DNA from: Candidatus Methanoperedens sp.
GTDB lineage: Archaea; Halobacteriota; Methanosarcinia; Methanosarcinales; Methanoperedenaceae
DNA length: 5,664 bases
Direction of reading: 5' to 3'
Assembly: GCA_027460605.1 (NCBI GenBank)
Contig: JAPZAN010000185.1
Coordinates: forward strand, 1-5,664
Shown here in pieces: positions 5,191 to 5,664 of this stretch. The notes below the pieces were generated by a model that ran no database searches, was not told the origin of the DNA, and worked only from the letters and a program-made list of their open reading frames with translations. A program made the position numbers and the translations under genes. Positions within the stretch are counted from its first letter, which is position 1. Each line of letters opens with the position of its first letter.

Positions 5191-5534
5191 ACATCCCTGA
5201 CTTCTTTTGGCCCGACTACCCGCTTATAGTCGCTGTGGTATTCGTAGGTTTTGTTCATCGCCTCAAGTATTATGCGAAATCCCGGCGTGATCACCGGGGC
5301 ATACGTCGTATCCATCTCCTGATAACCAAGACGGCTATCACGCCAGTTTACAACTTCCAGTTTGACCAATTTTATTTCATCCGTGGTGATATTCAATCGA
5401 TGCGCAAGGTCTTCTCTTGCAATATCTACCACAGGTGATTCAGGGAAGATAGTATTGTTAGAAATGGTTTCCGGTTTTACATCTAGGCAGCCGGAAACAA
5501 GAAGCATCATAAACAGGAGCGCGGAGATTTTCAT
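5184..5534 (-). CDS. Small putative lipoprotein of unknown function
   Basis: The 116-residue protein starts with a short signal peptide ending in the lipobox LVSGC (residues 12-16), so Cys16 is probably lipidated and the rest lies outside the membrane. The mature part has an Asn/Thr/Pro linker and then one compact domain: DIAREDLAHRLNITTDEIKL, a Trp-Arg-Asp-Ser-x-Leu-Gly segment, and a VITPGFRIILEAMNKTYEYH strand region. I recognise the layout (DLA.RL....EI......W.D..LG....Y..VITPG.RI.LE....TYEYH) from uncharacterised secreted proteins of bacteria and archaea, often annotated as hypothetical. No function is known to me. The bacterial versions I recall often have Cys-Pro after LG, where this one has Tyr-Gln. 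It is convergent with, and overlaps by 7 bp, the rhomboid gene. No good ribosome binding site precedes the ATG, so it may be leaderless. Confidence 0.8.
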   Translation of the reverse strand: MKISALLFMMLLVSGCLDVKPETISNNTIFPESPVVDIAREDLAHRLNITTDEIKLVKLEVVNWRDSRLGYQEMDTTYAPVITPGFRIILEAMNKTYEYHSDYKRVVGPKEVRDVQ

Positions 5535-5556
5535 AAAACCGTATTATTGTCAGGAA

Positions 5557-5573
5557 ATATTAAATATTATATG
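5557..5573 (-). promoter_or_regulatory. Probable TATA region of the lipoprotein gene
   Basis: The - strand reads CATATAATATTTAATAT across this segment, 23-39 nt before the ATG at 5534. A TATA box at TTTAATAT would start transcription almost at the ATG, matching the absence of a Shine-Dalgarno sequence. The DNA is generally A/T-rich here, so the exact box is uncertain. Confidence 0.4.
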
Positions 5574-5633
5574 GTAAAGGCAGTACGAAGAAACTTGCGA
5601 CCTGCTGTTTAATCGAAAACTATTTTTACGTTG

Positions 5634-5649
5634 AGTCTAATTATAGACT
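5634..5649. repeat. Short hairpin AGTCTA-ATTA-TAGACT near the window end
   Basis: Two perfect 6-bp arms flank a 4-nt loop, followed on the + strand by GCTATTATTTT. No gene ending just before it is visible in the window. It could be a terminator or an operator for a gene beyond the right edge. The 5574-5633 stretch before it holds nothing I can assign. Confidence 0.3.
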
Positions 5650-5664
5650 GCTATTATTTTAGGA

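Noticed and set aside
5571..5612. 13-codon + strand frame starting ATGGTAAAGG
   Set aside because: It is too short, lacks a ribosome binding site and lies over the probable lipoprotein promoter.
1..5664. CRISPR array, tRNA, rRNA, insertion sequence or phage genes
   Set aside because: I saw no regularly spaced repeats, cloverleaf-like segments, transposase motifs or terminal inverted repeats.

Overview
The window looks archaeal, most probably from the Methanosarcinales or a related euryarchaeal lineage rich in multiheme cytochromes. Ca. Methanoperedens or another ANME archaeon is my best guess, and Archaeoglobales is an alternative. The reasons are a PGF-CTERM (archaeosortase-type) tail, a rhomboid protease with an N-terminal AN1 zinc finger, archaeal BRE/TATA promoter elements, GGTG/GGAG ribosome binding sites mixed with apparently leaderless starts, and three c-type multiheme cytochrome genes. 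The genus cannot be fixed from the sequence alone.

Layout. (1) Positions 1-1544, + strand: the 3' end of a c-type cytochrome with a PGF-CTERM anchor, translationally coupled to a NapC/NirT-type membrane-anchored cytochrome with 13 candidate haem sites. This pair ends in two successive hairpins and a T-rich tract. (2) Positions 1703-3424, - strand, convergent with the first unit: a secreted, C-terminally anchored heptahaem cytochrome c followed by a four-helix di-haem cytochrome b. Together they look like a split quinol/methanophenazine:cytochrome c oxidoreductase. (3) Positions 3425-3627: a divergent, T-rich intergenic region with a good BRE/TATA element for the cytochrome operon and an 11-bp tandem repeat close to the predicted transcription start. 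(4) Positions 3628-5190, + strand: a YkgJ-type cysteine-cluster protein, then the AN1-rhomboid protease. (5) Positions 5184-5534, - strand: a small lipoprotein whose 3' end overlaps the rhomboid gene by 7 bp. (6) Positions 5535-5664: its probable promoter and an unassigned hairpin.

Function. The first 3.4 kb is a respiratory or extracellular electron-transfer island. It carries at least 21 c-type haem motifs (1 in the partial gene, 13 and 7 in the others) and a b-type di-haem membrane protein. Two different membrane entry points, one NapC/NirT and one cytochrome b, could pass electrons from a membrane carrier (menaquinone or methanophenazine) to extracytoplasmic haem chains, or the reverse. 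No terminal reductase active site is visible. The right-hand genes (YkgJ, rhomboid, lipoprotein) are envelope or metal-binding housekeeping-type genes with no demonstrated link to the cytochromes.
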